Source of the DNA: Thermothelomyces thermophilus ATCC 42464
Taxonomy: Eukaryota; Ascomycota; Sordariomycetes; Sordariales; Chaetomiaceae
Direction of reading: 5' to 3'
NCBI RefSeq assembly: GCF_000226095.1
Contig: NC_016474.1
Span: 806,001-870,000 of the forward strand
DNA: 64,000 nucleotides
Part shown: positions 15,301 through 27,649 of the stretch, in pieces
Numbering within the stretch: the first letter of the stretch is position 1
Layout of the letters: the number at the start of each line of letters is the position of its first letter
Made by a program: the position numbers and the translations under genes
Notes under the pieces: generated by a model
Told to the model about the DNA's origin: nothing
What the model saw: only the letters and a program-made list of their open reading frames with translations
The model's database searches: none

Positions 15301-17830
15301 TCAACGCGACTTGTACATTTCCCAAAAGGCAATCTCCATCTGCACCCTCATGTTAGCCGCCCGACCACATCTCGTTACGCAGTCAACCCGTGGAAAAGAA
15401 AAGAAAGGAAACAGAAGAAGGCAAGCAAGAAAGAAAGAAACTAACCTTGGTGGCGTGGATGAATATCCCGACCAGCTCCTCTATGCGCGACGGGCTTTGG
15501 AGTACCGCGTGTCTCTCGAGCAGTTCTTTTTTTCCCGTATTAGCCATCGTCCACACGGCGGTTTCGCTTCCTCCTGCTTCTCCTTCTCGTTCCTCTTCCA
15601 CTTACCGGAGCCAGCCTTGACAGCCGCGACGTAGTCGTCAGCTACGTAGTTCTCGATCCAGGTCCAATACACGTTCCCCTCTCTCTTGGATCGCTTGTCG
15701 GCGTGCAGCTGCTTGGCGATGGCGCCGTACCCGAGGAGACAAGGCGCGATGGCAACCTGGAGGGCAAACCAGTCCTGGGACTGCCCGATGTCGAGAACAT
15801 ATCTATCCTGTTCGGTCAGCAACGGGGCGGCGCGCAGACCTCGGGATGGCTCATCACCTTGAATATGCTGTGCATGCTGTTCCGTGTCAGTTGCTGCAGC
15901 AAGTGGCACCCCCAGGGGACCGGAGGGTTACTTACCGGGATGCTCTTCCGTATTCTCCATGTCTTCCTTGGAAATGCCAAAGCCTCGGCAATACCCAATA
16001 TGTAGCTCCATCTCCTTAAAGATGTGGGTGACGATGGCGGCAGACTGCAGCAGGCAAGATCTCAGACCAGATGGTTCCCAAAGTCCGGTGAATATGGAGG
16101 GGACCTACCGCGGCGATGTCCTTCATCGCACTAGCCTTGTACGAAGCCAGCGCGTTTGCTCTCGCAAAGTGTTTCTGCTCCAATAAATAAGCAAGGGGTT
16201 CGGCGGGAAGCGACCGAGGAACCGCATTACCAGGTAGAGATAGTCTTGCATCAGGTATCCCTTGAACGACTCTATCGGCAGTGTTCCATTGCCCATGGCC
16301 AGTACAAACGGATGGTTGATGTACCTGTCCCACACGGGGGCAACGCCGGGCCGCTCAAGAAGGTAGTTGACGAAGTAGCCCCTGGATTTGGGTCAGTCAT
16401 AGCTCCGGGTTGCCCAGGGAGAGAGTGTGAGAAGGGAGAAAGGGTCGCGCTCACGGTGAAAATGGCAGGGAATAAACCGAGTGAAAGTGATTCAGCGGCC
16501 CGTTGCCTCCGCCTAGCCCTGGGGCGCTCCTAATGCCGGCCTGGACATATCTACAACCGGCCCGCACCGCAGCCGGAATCTCCATCCTTTTGGCCAAGTT
16601 TGATGCAATCGCAGCTGCGGACCAGTAACACCGCGCGGCAGAGTTGAGTCAGTCATCATCGCAGCACACTCGATACACTTGGCGAAGTAGACCAACAGAA
16701 GCATGGGTAAAAGTGGCAAAGGGGAGAAAAAGAAGAGAAAGAGAGGGGGGGGGAAGAGGGGTGGCGAAACTCACAGGCTAGCGAACACCCCGTCCCATGC
16801 GTGTTCCTCGAGGCGCAATACTCCGACTCCAGCCTCACCACGATCTCCTTTCCTGTTGCGCTATCCTCCCCGACAAGCACATCCACCACCGTCTCCCGCT
16901 CCTCCTCCGTCTCGGCCACGGTCCCGTCCTTCCTGAGCGGACAATGCCCGCCTTTGACGAGCACCCACTTGGGCCCGAGCTTGCGGATCGCCTGGCCGAT
17001 GACCTCGAGGTCGTCGATCTTGCTGACGGCGCCGATGTCGGCGGCCGGTCCGGCGTCGGACTGGCGGAGCAGGAACAGGGCCTCTGGGATGTTGGGCGTG
17101 ACGACGGTGGCGAGGGGGAGCAGGCGGCTCTGCAGAACATGAATGGCCTCGGGGGGCAGGAGCTGGGCGCCTGTTGTTGCTATCATCACCTGTTCCCGCG
17201 CGTAAGCTTAGTTTAAGTTGTGATGTGTGGAAAAGAAAAGAAAGAAAGAAAGAAAGAAAGGAGAAGGGGAAAATGGAAAATAACATTGCGCTTTCAGCAA
17301 CACGAGCGGGCAGGCAGAGATGTCGTACCGGATCAAGGACGACAGTCGAGACACTGTGGTGTGTGAGAGCATCGGCGATGGTCTCGATTGTCTCTGCCGA
17401 GGCGAGCATGCCTTGAGCGTTGGTTTGTTAGAGCGTGTGCGCGCCAGGTGACGACGGGTCGTGTGGAAGGGGAGCGAGACCTTACCAGTCTTGACCACAT
17501 CGACCCCGACATCCTCAATGACGGCATCGATCTGTTTCCTGAGAAACTCGGGTGGAACAAGGTGGATGTCATAAACCCCTTTCGTGTTTTGTGCCGTGAG
17601 CGCCGTCGTGGCTGTCATGGCATAGCAGCCATGGGCAGCAATCACCTTCTGGTCTGCTTCGAGGCCGCTGTGCGAAGAAAAGATGCGTGTGTCAGTTAAT
17701 CCATCCAATCCGTAGATGCGATGATGAGACAGATTGTGGGAAGGGGGGAGCGAAAAAGAGTTATTAACGAAACGTACGCTCCACCAGAACTATCGGAGCC
17801 GGCAATTACTAGGACTCTTCCCGGTGCCAT
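15301..17830 (-). CDS. thi20: HMP/HMP-P kinase fused to TenA (Thi20 type)
   Basis: Thiamine pyrimidine enzyme. The N-terminal ThiD-type kinase phosphorylates hydroxymethylpyrimidine and its monophosphate; the C-terminal TenA/thiaminase II domain salvages pyrimidine from thiamine breakdown. Twelve exons: 17830-17778, 17667-17486, 17411-17329, 17189-16775, 16614-16455, 16381-16231, 16174-16109, 16044-15936, 15876-15858, 15802-15606, 15525-15446 and 15339-15301, giving 517 aa in frame (yeast Thi20 is about 550). The kinase begins MAPGRVLVIAGSDSSGGAGL and carries the HGTGCSLA anion-hole motif (about 236-244). TenA starts near GYFVNYLLERPGVAPVWDRY and ends RIEELVGIFIHATKMEIAFW. Exon 9 is a 19-nt microexon. 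An in-frame upstream ATG at about 18025 would add 65 unconvincing residues, so 17830 was chosen. Next to nothing functionally related. Confidence 0.92.
17231..17260. repeat. (GAAA)n purine tract inside a thi20 intron
   Basis: A run of GAAA-type repeats lies inside the thi20 intron at 17190-17328. On the gene's own strand it reads as a pyrimidine-rich TTTC repeat. Confidence 0.8.
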
Positions 17831-18392
17831 CCTGATTCCTGTAACAGGCACTTCCCCAAAGGTCCAAGTGTCGATGGCGGGCGTTGCTCTAGGGACACGG
17901 GAAGTTGTTGTTGTTATTGAGTTATGAGTGAAATTGAATCTCAAAACGCTGCCGAGTCGACGGCTCGGGATCACAGCACACCAACTTCCCTCAGAGCGGG
18001 GGCACAGTGGGGTTGCAGCTAACATTTCACATAATGGCCACAAAACGGTCGAGATGAGCACCAAAACTTTGAACGGCTACCACAGGTCCGCCAGAGTCCA
18101 GATATGCTACATTGGACATGCCCAAAACGCCTCGGGGACGAGTGGCTCAAAACGCCAGCCCCTATTCCCATCTCCCAGCACCTAACCTAGCAACCCGGCA
18201 CCAAGCTGCCAAACAACACCGAGATGAAAAGGTTGATAACCAAACCACCAAGCTCACCATGGACCCGCACCTTGTCTGGAATACAACCGACGCCGGCCTA
18301 GTGCTTTGATTTTCTTCTCGCCTCACCCGCCCCTCCTGTGTTAGATACCCAGAATGAAGATGGAAAGTATATCATGGAGTCGTCGTCACCAG
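17831..18392. other. intergenic: thi20 promoter side
   Basis: This spacer of about 560 bp lies between the thi20 start and the 3' end of the Rictor gene, both on the minus strand. I looked for a thiamine-pyrophosphate aptamer on the thi20 strand and did not see its conserved core. Confidence 0.45.
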
Positions 18393-21300
18393 CTACCGAC
18401 TATACCCCCGCATCACTCGCTGACTTTTGGTGTCCGCCGGCTCGCTCACACTTCTTTGCCGTTCCGTGCGCTGTTCGTCACCCGAGCTTTCCTCCCTCTC
18501 TTCTTTCTGATTGTCGTCGTCGTCGTCGTCGTCGCTCTCTTCGTCGTCGTCACCGTCGCTATCTTCGTCTTCTTCTTCTTCTTCTTCATCACCTTCTTCG
18601 TCTTCTCCTCCTTCCTTCTCCGCTTCTTGACCGTCCTCTTCATCCGCCTTGCTCTCACTCTCCCGCCCACTTTGACCCCTAACGGCCACATTCTCTTCCT
18701 TCCCTTTCTCCTCCCTCTCATCCTCATCCTCATCCTCATCATCATCGTCATCCTCCTCCTCCTCCTCCTCACTATCGTCGCCGTCCTCACTGTCCTCCCT
18801 CCTTGTCCCACTACCATCAGGGCTCTTGTCCTCCCCGTACACGACCGCCCTCAACACGCTCTTGTCGAACAACCCCACAATCATGTTTCGGTCCACCAGC
18901 CGGTAGTGGTGGGACTCGAGCAGCGACATGACCTTCCGAAACAGCTGCGGCTGCGAGAAGCCGGCGGCGCGCCGCTGCATCTTGATCTGCATCAGCTCGC
19001 TGCGCGCGCGCCGGTACAACACCATGTTGGACATGTCGATGACCAGCTCCAGGATGCGGTGGTTGGTCGGGTCCGGGTCGAGCTCCACGCGCGGCGGCAG
19101 TAGTCCGGGACCATCCCCGCCGACTGCGCCGCCCTCGTCTTGTTGTTGTTGTTGTTGTTGTTGCTCCGCCTCCTGGAGGGCCTTGATCAGCGACTCGGAG
19201 CGGGGGCGGGACGGCACGGCCGGGAGCTTGACCGTCTCGGTCTTTTGGCTGTCGGGGAGATCGATGGCGGTGACGGGGACGTGCTCCCAAGGTTGGAGGG
19301 AAAAGAGCTGAGAGAGGTCCGAGGGGATGCAGAGGCCGAGGGAGTGGCCGAGCATGTTCGTGTTCGAGTCCCAGCCGTTCTCCGAGAGGATCTCGAGGCC
19401 GTGTGTGGAGCGGGAGATGAGCCCGAGGACGAAGAAGGCGGTCCCTCGCATGCTCATGACCTCGTGGTTCTGGGCGATCTTGACAATCTGCTCGACCACG
19501 TCGCTGAGCTCGAGGAAGGGAGCGCCCAGCTCCATCGAGCCGACGTTACCTACCGCCCAGAGGCAACCCTTGACTTTGACCATCATCTCCGGGTCGTCCG
19601 ACTGCATGCCGTACTCGCGGATGGTGGCGGCGAACTCGTCAAAATGACCCTTTTCGCTGAGGAGCTTGCAACCTTCCATCGTCCGGGTGAGCTCACGGTA
19701 AAAGTGCGGCGGTACGTGACTGTCGGCCTCCATCTCCTGCTGCTCGTCAAACACGCTGATCCGGTTCGTGGTGTCGTCTTGGTGGTCCATAAAAGCCCGC
19801 GCCAAGCTTGCCTCGATGACGCTGACGTACGAGTCGTTACGGCCGAGAAACCAGTCGTCCATCTCGTTACTGATGTAGTCCAGCCCGTCGAGGTAGTGGT
19901 ATCCAATTGACGTGGAGAGGAAGCGCAGCAGAAGCGGGGCCCCGATCTCTCCTAGGTGGTCCAGCGCTGGCCGACACTCGACAATGTACTCGAGGTTGTT
20001 CTTTGTGTTGCAAGCTTTCTCTAGGATCTTGACGGCCGTGGCACACACTTCGATCTCTGGGTCGTACAGCTGTGTCACGAGGAGCTGAATGGCCCATCTT
20101 GAATCGCTGGCTTCCGAGCCATGCGGTCCCACCCGCGGGTGCGTCGTATACTTCCTCAACGCGTTGGTCGCGTAGATCCTGATTTCTTTCGTCCCGGCGG
20201 TCAGGGCCTTCGACAGCAGCACCCGCGGGTGGCCCTGAAGAGAGTAGTCAAAGTTGGACAGCATCAACTTGATGAGATCCGGCCGCTGCTTCAGGTCGAG
20301 AATGCGGTACAGCATATTGAAGATGCGCCACCTGTCCAGCATCTGCATCCCCTTGACGTCCGCGCTCAGGACGCCGAGCATGGGAAAATAGCCGCCACAG
20401 AGCGTGTCGGCAAGCCGGTCTTTGGAGAACATGGGTTCCTGGGCCGTCAGCCCGCTTGTTGGGTCGCACTGGGCCAGGCATTCGGCGATTTGGCGCAACA
20501 GCTTGTTGTCGGATAGATACTTGACGCCTTCGGGGCTCTGGAGCAGGGCGTGCATCAACGAACATCCTGTTCGGACGTACTTTTGTGTGTTCCTTGAGCT
20601 CTTGGTTTCCGAGAATTTATATTTGAACGGACGGTAGAAGCTCATGATGCGTTTGATAAACTTGGACGCCTTGATGGCCTCCTCTAGCCTCTTACCGCTC
20701 GTCAGGGGCCCTTCGATCAGCCTGGTCATAACGTCCCAATTCCACTTTGTGTAGTTGGAACTGCTGAGCACGTTCGACTCAAGCAGGAGCTGCCGGAACG
20801 TCCCGTCGTCAAAGTTCGTCGCCGTGCTGGCCTTGGGATGCTCGTCGAGAGCGTTCGGGTCCATATGGTGGTGCGTGGAAGGGAGGTATGCTGACGGCGA
20901 CGACCGGTACAACGTCCTGCTGACGCTGCTGATCTGGTAGACGACTCCCGTGGCGGTGAAGTGATCTTCCTCCTTGAGCCTAGCGGCCGAGATGAACAGG
21001 TCGGGGAGCAACTGCAGCTCGCTGCTCCAGGATGGCGGGAGCAGGCGGCTGGCCAGCTTCAAGACCTCCCCGATCAATAGGGTCGATTTTCGCCTGAGGG
21101 TTGCGCTCTCGTTGTTTTGGGTCAGCTTGAGAAGGGCTGGAATCAACCCCGACTTGATGAAGACGGCAAGCAAGAGGGCGGTGTAGTGCTCCACGAAGTT
21201 CTGCTCTCCGCCGTCCTCTTCAAATTCCGGTTGGGCGCTTTTCGTGTTTGTCGACCTGAGATTCGCGACCCGGCCGTAAGTGGTGAGGCGCCGGCCGGCT

Positions 21301-22953
21301 AGGAACGAGGTGGCCCATGCTGGCGGCTTGATGCGGAGGAGGGAAAAGATGAGGTCCATGATTGATTCCCGTATCGGCCCGGCCTGAACGACCATACTCG
21401 TGATCATGGACCGGATGGCGCGGAAGTTGTACATGGACAGGCTCATGAGCCCGGACCAGGTTCTTAAGGCCGAGGCCACGGACTTGACTGCCTGCTTCAG
21501 AAAACGCTCGTTGGAGGAGAGCTCGTCGGTAAAGGCGGTGAAGAGAATCTCCAGTTCGTGGCCAGGGCGTAGATACTTTCGTCGGTGAGGGGTGTCCAAG
21601 AGATAGAGGAAGGCGGCCGTCAAGCTCTCGGACGCCTTGTACGAGCCGTCGGCCAGTGCTTCGTGCAAAGGGCCCATGCCTCCGGAAGCAACCAGCAGCC
21701 TGGGGTCGCGGACTAGAATCTCGGCCAGCGTCTCGAGACAGATGGGCCGGAGCCTCTCCTCGGGCTCCTCTGCCGCGGCAGCGATCGCCCTGACGACGGC
21801 CCTCGAGATTTCACGCACTCCGTCTTTGACGTCGAGGAAGGCGCGTACAAACTTGAGAGCCTGCTCACGTTCGACGTCGGCCTTGCGGTCCTTGATGAGT
21901 GACCTGCCACGAGTTAGCTCCCGGCCCTCTCGGAGAAACGGAGGGTCGTACGTACCATGTGACGAGATAATCGGTGTTGAGGGCACGGATGTTCCTGATG
22001 GAGTTGATATCGGAAATTGCATATCGTATCATCCGGTATCCTGCGGCAACAACCTCCCGGCTCTCGCTCAGGAGCATGGCCTGCATTCGGAGGCCAAACA
22101 CGGACCAGGCCAGGTCGTACTTTAGCGTGGGGTGCCGCTTGAAGAGATCGACTAAGCTGTTCGCCCTGGAAACGTAGTAATCGGGCGTCATCCCCTCGAC
22201 ATCCAGGGCCTCGAGGATCTCGGTAAGCGCAAACGTCGGCGACTCGGTCGGCTCGTCGACATCGGACCCGGCACCGCTCCGAGAAGCGCTGGGAGGGGAG
22301 CGCAAGCTGCTGGCGCCGGGGAAGAGACCGTCTCCCCTCGTCGCCTGCGTCGGGGTAGTGGGCGCGGCCCTCACCCGCTGTGCATCCGTGAGCTTCTGCC
22401 GCAGCTCCTTGATGCGCTGGTTGGACGAGTGGAGCTCTGCCTCGACCCTCTGCCGCTGTTCTTTGGTCTGCTTGGCCTTCTTAGAGTTCAGAGCTTCCAG
22501 CATGTTCTCGCTACCCTCCTTGATCTTCATCTCGCGGCCGAGGGCCTCGCGCAGGTGGGCAATGGTCGTCTCCTGGCTCTGATCGCCATCCTCGTCCAGC
22601 TTCTCGAGGGCGGGGAACATATCAGGCCGGGTGGCGGCGCGGCTAAGGTTTGCCTGGCTGCGGAGCTCGGAGCTGAAGCTGCCAGGCATTGGTGACGGGT
22701 TGAGGGACGGGCCACGAGAAGCGAAGTTCACGGCGGAGGCGGATAGGTTGCGGCCGCCATTGGGGGCTGTCGGCTGCAGGGCGTCACGTTCCAAGCTCGG
22801 TCTAGGATTTCCGGGCTGCTGCTGCTGCTGCTGCTGCTGTTGTTGCTGTTGCTGCTGTTGTTGCTGTTGCTGCTGTTGCTGCTGCTGTTGGGAAGCTTGA
22901 GGCCGCGGGGTGGGAGTCGCCGAGGTGCTCAGCATGGTGGACGGCCCGGCCAT
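18393..22953 (-). CDS. avo3: TORC2 subunit Rictor/Avo3 (Ste20/pianissimo family)
   Basis: Scaffold subunit of TOR complex 2, which acts through AGC kinases on actin and membrane homeostasis. Two exons, 22953-21956 and 21903-18393, are joined by a 52-nt intron and give 1502 aa. Visible parts: a polyGln run (about residues 22-46), a Ser/Pro-rich stretch, and a charged coiled coil (about 130-193) that resembles an HR1 repeat. The Rictor N-terminal, middle and domain V helical repeats follow (for example KSVASALRTWSGLMSLSMYN and VKGCLWAVGNVGSMELGAPF). A very acidic Asp/Glu/Ser tail of over 100 residues ends the protein. The start is the first in-frame ATG. The frame is open without ATG up to about 23109, where a stop lies just upstream, so an extra 5' exon is possible. 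Some annotations call fungal members cytosolic regulator pianissimo. Confidence 0.88.
22816..22890 (-). repeat. CAG/CAA repeat encoding polyGln in the Rictor gene
   Basis: About 25 consecutive Gln codons lie near the N-terminus of the Rictor homologue. CAG and CAA are mixed, which suggests selection for the amino-acid run rather than a recently expanded pure repeat. Confidence 0.9.
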
Positions 22954-24828
22954 TTGCCCTCCACGCTCGAGGCTCTCGACGCGCGCAACGCTCCCGGAAT
23001 TTGCATTCGATTCGCCGGTCGGCTCCGCGGTCGAGGCATCAACGTCCGGGTAGCTCAACCGTGTTGGGGTTTGTATGCCCTCATTGCACGATACGTTGTG
23101 AACCGTCAATCGCGTGCACGCTCTTCAAACTCTCGCCCTGCGGTGTGCTGGTGTGGGGTGTGCAGATCCGCCTTTCGGCCAGTGTATCGCGGCCAGCCTA
23201 CGGAGTACTCAAGTAGGGTAAACTACCAGGCACTCCAGGCTGGTTATTCGCCAACTCGGTCTGGGCTGCCGGTTGGACCACACCTGAGCCGCGCCTTGAA
23301 GCGGATGGCCTGTGCACAAAACGGCTGTCAACGGTGCCCCACATCGATTAAGGCAGCTTGTTCCCCGCCTCCCAGTGACACCAGGCACGGAATGCCTTAC
23401 ATACCTACATAACGCACAGAATATGGAACATGGGATAATTGACGAAACGAAATGCCTCAAGCAACGTTGCCTGCTCAGGTGGCGGCTGATTCGACCACAA
23501 ACCACTTGTCAGAGAGGGCCGGAAGGAAACAGACGTGCGAATGTTATTCACGCTGCTCAGCGGTGATTTTGGAACGCAAATGGTGTATGGATCAGTGGTG
23601 TATCTGTACCAAGTGCGGATCCGTAGGTATGTATGTACGTCCGTACAAGTGTATCAACCTTATTACTCGCAAGAAACTCGAGAAAAGGACGTCCAGTCTT
23701 TCGCAGGGGATCCGATTTGACAACTCCGCCACTGACTGGTGTGTGATCCGTACATACTGCAAGCCAGGAACGAATTACATACCTCGTAGATGTGTAACAC
23801 GGATTACGCAACGCCCTCGAGGTAACTAAACCACGAAGTCCGTTCTCACTTTCGGATCGATGCACGTTTAACTAGTGTAAGGGACCAGTATGTCTCGCAG
23901 CTCAGGACACAAACCATGCTAGTGGATGGACACTTTATGAACCCCTCGTGCCTTACGAATTACACATCCTGCGTACTCACATTCTTCTGCTAAGACGCCT
24001 TATCAGTCCGCAATCAACAGCGTTTCGTGTCGTACGATGTCCATTGCTCACAGGTCAGACAAAAGCCACTGTCCGTGCTTTCAACAGGTCGGCGCTGGCC
24101 GGCGTGGTCTGCTGCTGCACAACACAGGTAGGTGGGGCTCCCGCATCTGCCTGCCGGAGCCTGCCATTAACGTCACCAACTCTTGGGGGGGAGACTTTGG
24201 AGCGGGTATTCTTGCGACGTTGATCTGCAGAATCGCTGAAACTGGCCCCGTAGTCGCAAAGCGTTTGACGCATACAGTCGCACGTGCAACGGTTGCCCGG
24301 GACCAGCAAAAGGAGCACAAGATGCGTACAGGCTCACCCCCGCGGTCGGAGGGCCGAAAGAGTGGGAAGATCCGCAAAGAGAGGGGTCCAGCAACATGGC
24401 AGTCGGCGGATTCCGGTGATCCACCTGCTCTTCCATCCCGGCTCGTTGCTCGACTCGGGCGGGACGCCGCCGTGGTCGAGCCCGCCAGGTGCCGTCCGGG
24501 ACGTCACTTGTCATTATTGGACCCCGGACTGCTCGTACGTTGATTGTTTGCGGACGCTGGCCTGTATAATTTAAATGCCCGCCCTTCTCCCCCGTAAGCA
24601 ACAGGCGATTGAACTCCGTTCAGCGTCGTCTCGTGCTCCTCCTTCATGTACGGTTGTGCCATATTTCGCCATTGCCACTCGCATCGGTAGACAATTGCTC
24701 TAGTGCAGTTAATTCCATTTCGTTCCTACACTTCTCTTCCCCCTTTTTCTCTCTTCCACGCCGGCCAGACCGACCTCGAGATTCTGAATCCCTCTGAAGT
24801 GCCCCATCTCCAGATACCCCGCGCCGCC
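22954..24828. other. divergent intergenic region, Rictor / uricase
   Basis: About 1.9 kb separates two divergently transcribed genes and should hold both promoters. A TACGGAGTACTC motif sits at about 23209-23220. Pyrimidine-rich sequence precedes the uricase ATG (about 24720-24780). No further gene is recognised; short open frames lack domains. Confidence 0.5.
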
Positions 24829-25984
24829 ATGCCGAACCTCGCGTCCGCCCGCTACGGCAAGGATAATGTCCGCGTCTGCAAGGTCCAGAGGGACGAGAAG
24901 ACGGGTTTTCATACGGTCACAGAGATGACGGTGTCCTGTTTGCTCGAGGGCCAGATCGAGACATCGTAAGCCGGGCTGCTCGCCTCGCCTCCTCCCCTTT
25001 CCAAAACGACAAGCCCAAAGCCGGGGTCGTACGCACGGCAGGGAGAGCTGACCGCGCTCGCTTCAATAAGGTACACCGCCGCGGACAACAGCGTCGTGGT
25101 CGCCACGGACTCGATCAAGAACACAATCTACATCAAGGCCAAGGAACACCCCGTCAACCCGCCAGAGCTCTACGCCAGCCTCCTGGGCCAGCACTTCCTC
25201 GACAAGTACCCGCACATCAGCACAGCGCACGTCAACCTCGCGGTGCACCGGTGGACGCGCTTGGAGGTTGACGGCGCGCCGCACCCGCACAGCTTCTACC
25301 GCGACGGCCAGGAGACGCGCAACGTCGAGGTCGCCGTCTCCCGCGGGCCGGGCGGCATCCGCATCAAGAGCAGCATCGTCGGCCTGTCGGTGTTCAAGAG
25401 CACCGGCTCGGCCTTCCACGGGTTCGTGCGCGACGAGTACACCACCCTGCCCGAGACCTGGGACCGCATCCTGTCGACCGACGTCGACTGCTCCTGGACC
25501 TGGAAGCCCTTCGACACCGTCGAGGCCGTGCAGCAGCGGGTGGAGCGGTTCGACAAGGCGTGGGAGAGCGCCCGCGGCATCATCCTGAGGCTGTTTGCCG
25601 TCGAGGAGAGCCCGTCGGTGCAGAATACTATGTACAAGATGTCCGAACAGATCCTCGAGGCGGTGCCTGAAGTTGACAGGGTTGACTTTGCGCTGCCGAA
25701 CAAGCACTACTTCGAGCTCGGTAAGACCTCCGCCTTCCCTTCCTTTTTTTTAAAAAAAAGAAATTTTTTTGTTTCATGAAACGGGCAGTTCTTGCCTTTT
25801 CTTTCCCCAAAGTCCCCTTCCCTGTACGAGTCTGGGCTAACGGGCTCTCGGTACAGATCTGAGCTGGCACAAGGGAATCAAGAACACGGGGAAGGACGCC
25901 GAGGTTTATGTGCCACAGTCTGGGCCCAACGGTTTGATCAAGTGCGAGGTTGCCCGTGACGAAACGACTCTGGCGCACCGGTGA
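24829..25984 (+). CDS. uaZ: urate oxidase (uricase)
   Basis: Oxidises urate to 5-hydroxyisourate in purine catabolism, normally in peroxisomes. Exons are 24829-24965, 25071-25720 and 25857-25984, giving 304 aa, the usual length. Start chosen because ASARYGKDNVRVCKVQRDEK aligns with the family N-terminus. Visible family motifs: VVATDSIKNTIYIKAKEHPV (includes the catalytic Thr), HVNLAVHRWTRLEVDGAPHP HSF, DEYTTLPETWDRILSTDVDC, and the C-terminal NKHYFELDLSWHKGIKNTGK block. Odd point: the predicted end is ETTLAHR, not an SKL/AKL-type peroxisomal signal. After the TGA the same frame is open for 25 more codons, ending FRRL before TAG at 26060. The first exon junction uses an AAG acceptor. Confidence 0.95.
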
Positions 25985-26365
25985 AGAACAAGAAGGAGAA
26001 GGAGAAGGAAGAAGGACGAGATGACGAGTAGTTGGGAGGAAGTTAGCTTCAGGCGCCTTTAGCGTCGTCATGATCTGCATATCTGATGGTTCAGCGCAGC
26101 AAGTCTATATTTTAGCCGGAAACAACATTACCTCGAGCCCCGGAAGGGGACCTGAGATTTTTAATCTGACTATCTGTTTGATACTCTCGAACCAGACCAT
26201 GTGTCTGATGAAACCATGACTCCGACCGCGTCCAAACAAGGTTCTCGTGATATACATACAGTAATGTGATGTTGTTACAGAAAGACTCAGCTCCGGAGTC
26301 AGCAAAACCCCCCTTTGGCATACCTTCCCCCTCTACATTCCCCCTCGCTTCATTTGGCCACAACC
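25985..26365. other. convergent 3' spacer, uricase / mrpl23
   Basis: About 380 bp between two 3' ends. It begins with a purine-rich GAAGGAGAAGG stretch that is in frame with uricase as far as 26060. Otherwise it is presumably 3' UTR, with no gene. Confidence 0.5.
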
Positions 26366-26993
26366 CTATATCCTCGCGGTATCCGATTCCCTCACGGCCT
26401 TGACCATCTCCTCCCAGCCCGGCGACCCCACCACCTTGCCACCAAACCGCACCAGGTTCTGCTTGTACGGATGCGCGTCGCCCTCAAACGCCTTCAGCCG
26501 CGCCAACCGCTTGTCGCGCAGCCGATTCTTGGGCAGCATGCCGCTGACGGCCTTGCGCAGCACCTCGGCCCCGCCGTGCTTCTCCATCAGCGCGTCCATG
26601 GTGATGGTCTTGAGCGAGCCGGGCCGCGTGTTGTGCCGGTAGTAGACCTTGCGGTACTTCTTCTTGCCCGTCGTGTAGAGCGCCGCGCAGTTGGTCACCA
26701 CCACGTAGTCGCCGCAGTCGGTCGACGGGTCCCAGATCGGCTTGTGCTTCCCCATGAGGAGCGTGGCGATGCGCGAGGCAAGCCGGCCCAGCGACGGCGG
26801 CGTGACGGCCTCGGGCGGCGACTTGACCGTGCTCAGCGTCGGGTGCGGCGCCGACGCCGAGATGTGGTGCCATACCCTCGAGTAGGCGAGCCTTGTCTAG
26901 AAAGGAGAGATGCGGGTTTTAGTGACCAAATTCCAGAATAGCATGCGTACTGGTCAGCGGAAAGGTCCTTACAGCCCCCACTGTCTGTGACAT
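26366..26993 (-). CDS. mrpl23: mitochondrial ribosomal protein uL13m (Mrpl23)
   Basis: Large-subunit protein of the mitochondrial ribosome, homologous to bacterial L13. A 21-nt first exon (26993-26973, MSQTVGA) and a second exon (26896-26366) give 183 aa. Family landmarks: TRLAYSRVWHHISAS, then DCGDYVVVTNCAALYTTGKK, KVYYRHNTRPGSLK and GMLPKNRLRDKRLARLKAFE followed by HPY. These match the L13 sequence pattern almost word for word. The intron is 76 nt with a GTAAGG donor. The gene is divergent from ccs1 across about 650 bp, so the two mitochondria-related genes may share a promoter region. Confidence 0.94.
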
Positions 26994-27649
26994 TGTCGGC
27001 GGCGTAGAAGGGAATATTCAGAGAAGCGATGGCCAAGAAGAGCCCCTGGGAACTAGTCCCTCATCGACGAGGAGGATGCTGGCCTCTGCGGTTCTCAGGC
27101 CGGCACGGGTTCAATATGCCCCGAGTCAAACAAGTCTCAAGGAGGACCGGGCAGAAGCGGGTGCTGGGACCGAACACGGCGGTCAATTGGCGGGTAAGAG
27201 CGGGCAAGTCGGTCTCTCGATGCTTCAATGAGCCAGAGGAATCGAGGTGGAAAAATTGGCCGGAGCGCCTCACGCACGCGCCACACATGTCGGGACCGCG
27301 CCGCATCTGCAGCCTAAAGGACCCACCGACCCTGAGCTTCGAGCTCATCCCGGTCGCCGCCATCTGCCCCGCATTAGTTGCCAGCTGCCCCGCGATGGGC
27401 CGAGTAACGGAACGAGCTCCAGTTTAAGCATCCGATCGGATTTCAAAGCAGTCGGAACCTTTCTCAGAAATCGGACGTTAATAACAACTGATAGACAAAA
27501 AGATCCAAATTACAAAGCTGACCCCCTCTGCATCCTAAATTACCAACTTTCTGGGCCGTCCGTCATCCCCCCTCGGTCTCGCGACAACAACACCTCGCGA
27601 GTTCCGTTCTGTATAGAGCTAGAACTTCGTGGAACCGATTGGACCCCTG
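26994..27649. other. divergent promoter region, mrpl23 / ccs1
   Basis: About 650 bp between the two divergent starts. No gene or strong motif was seen. The ccs1 side has an open frame that leads into its N-terminus. Confidence 0.45.

Noticed and set aside
17831-18392. Thiamine riboswitch upstream of thi20
   Set aside because: The conserved aptamer core was not found on the gene strand by eye; a covariance-model search would be decisive.
25063-25707. 214-codon open frame antisense to uricase
   Set aside because: Shadow of the GC-rich third positions of the uricase exon.
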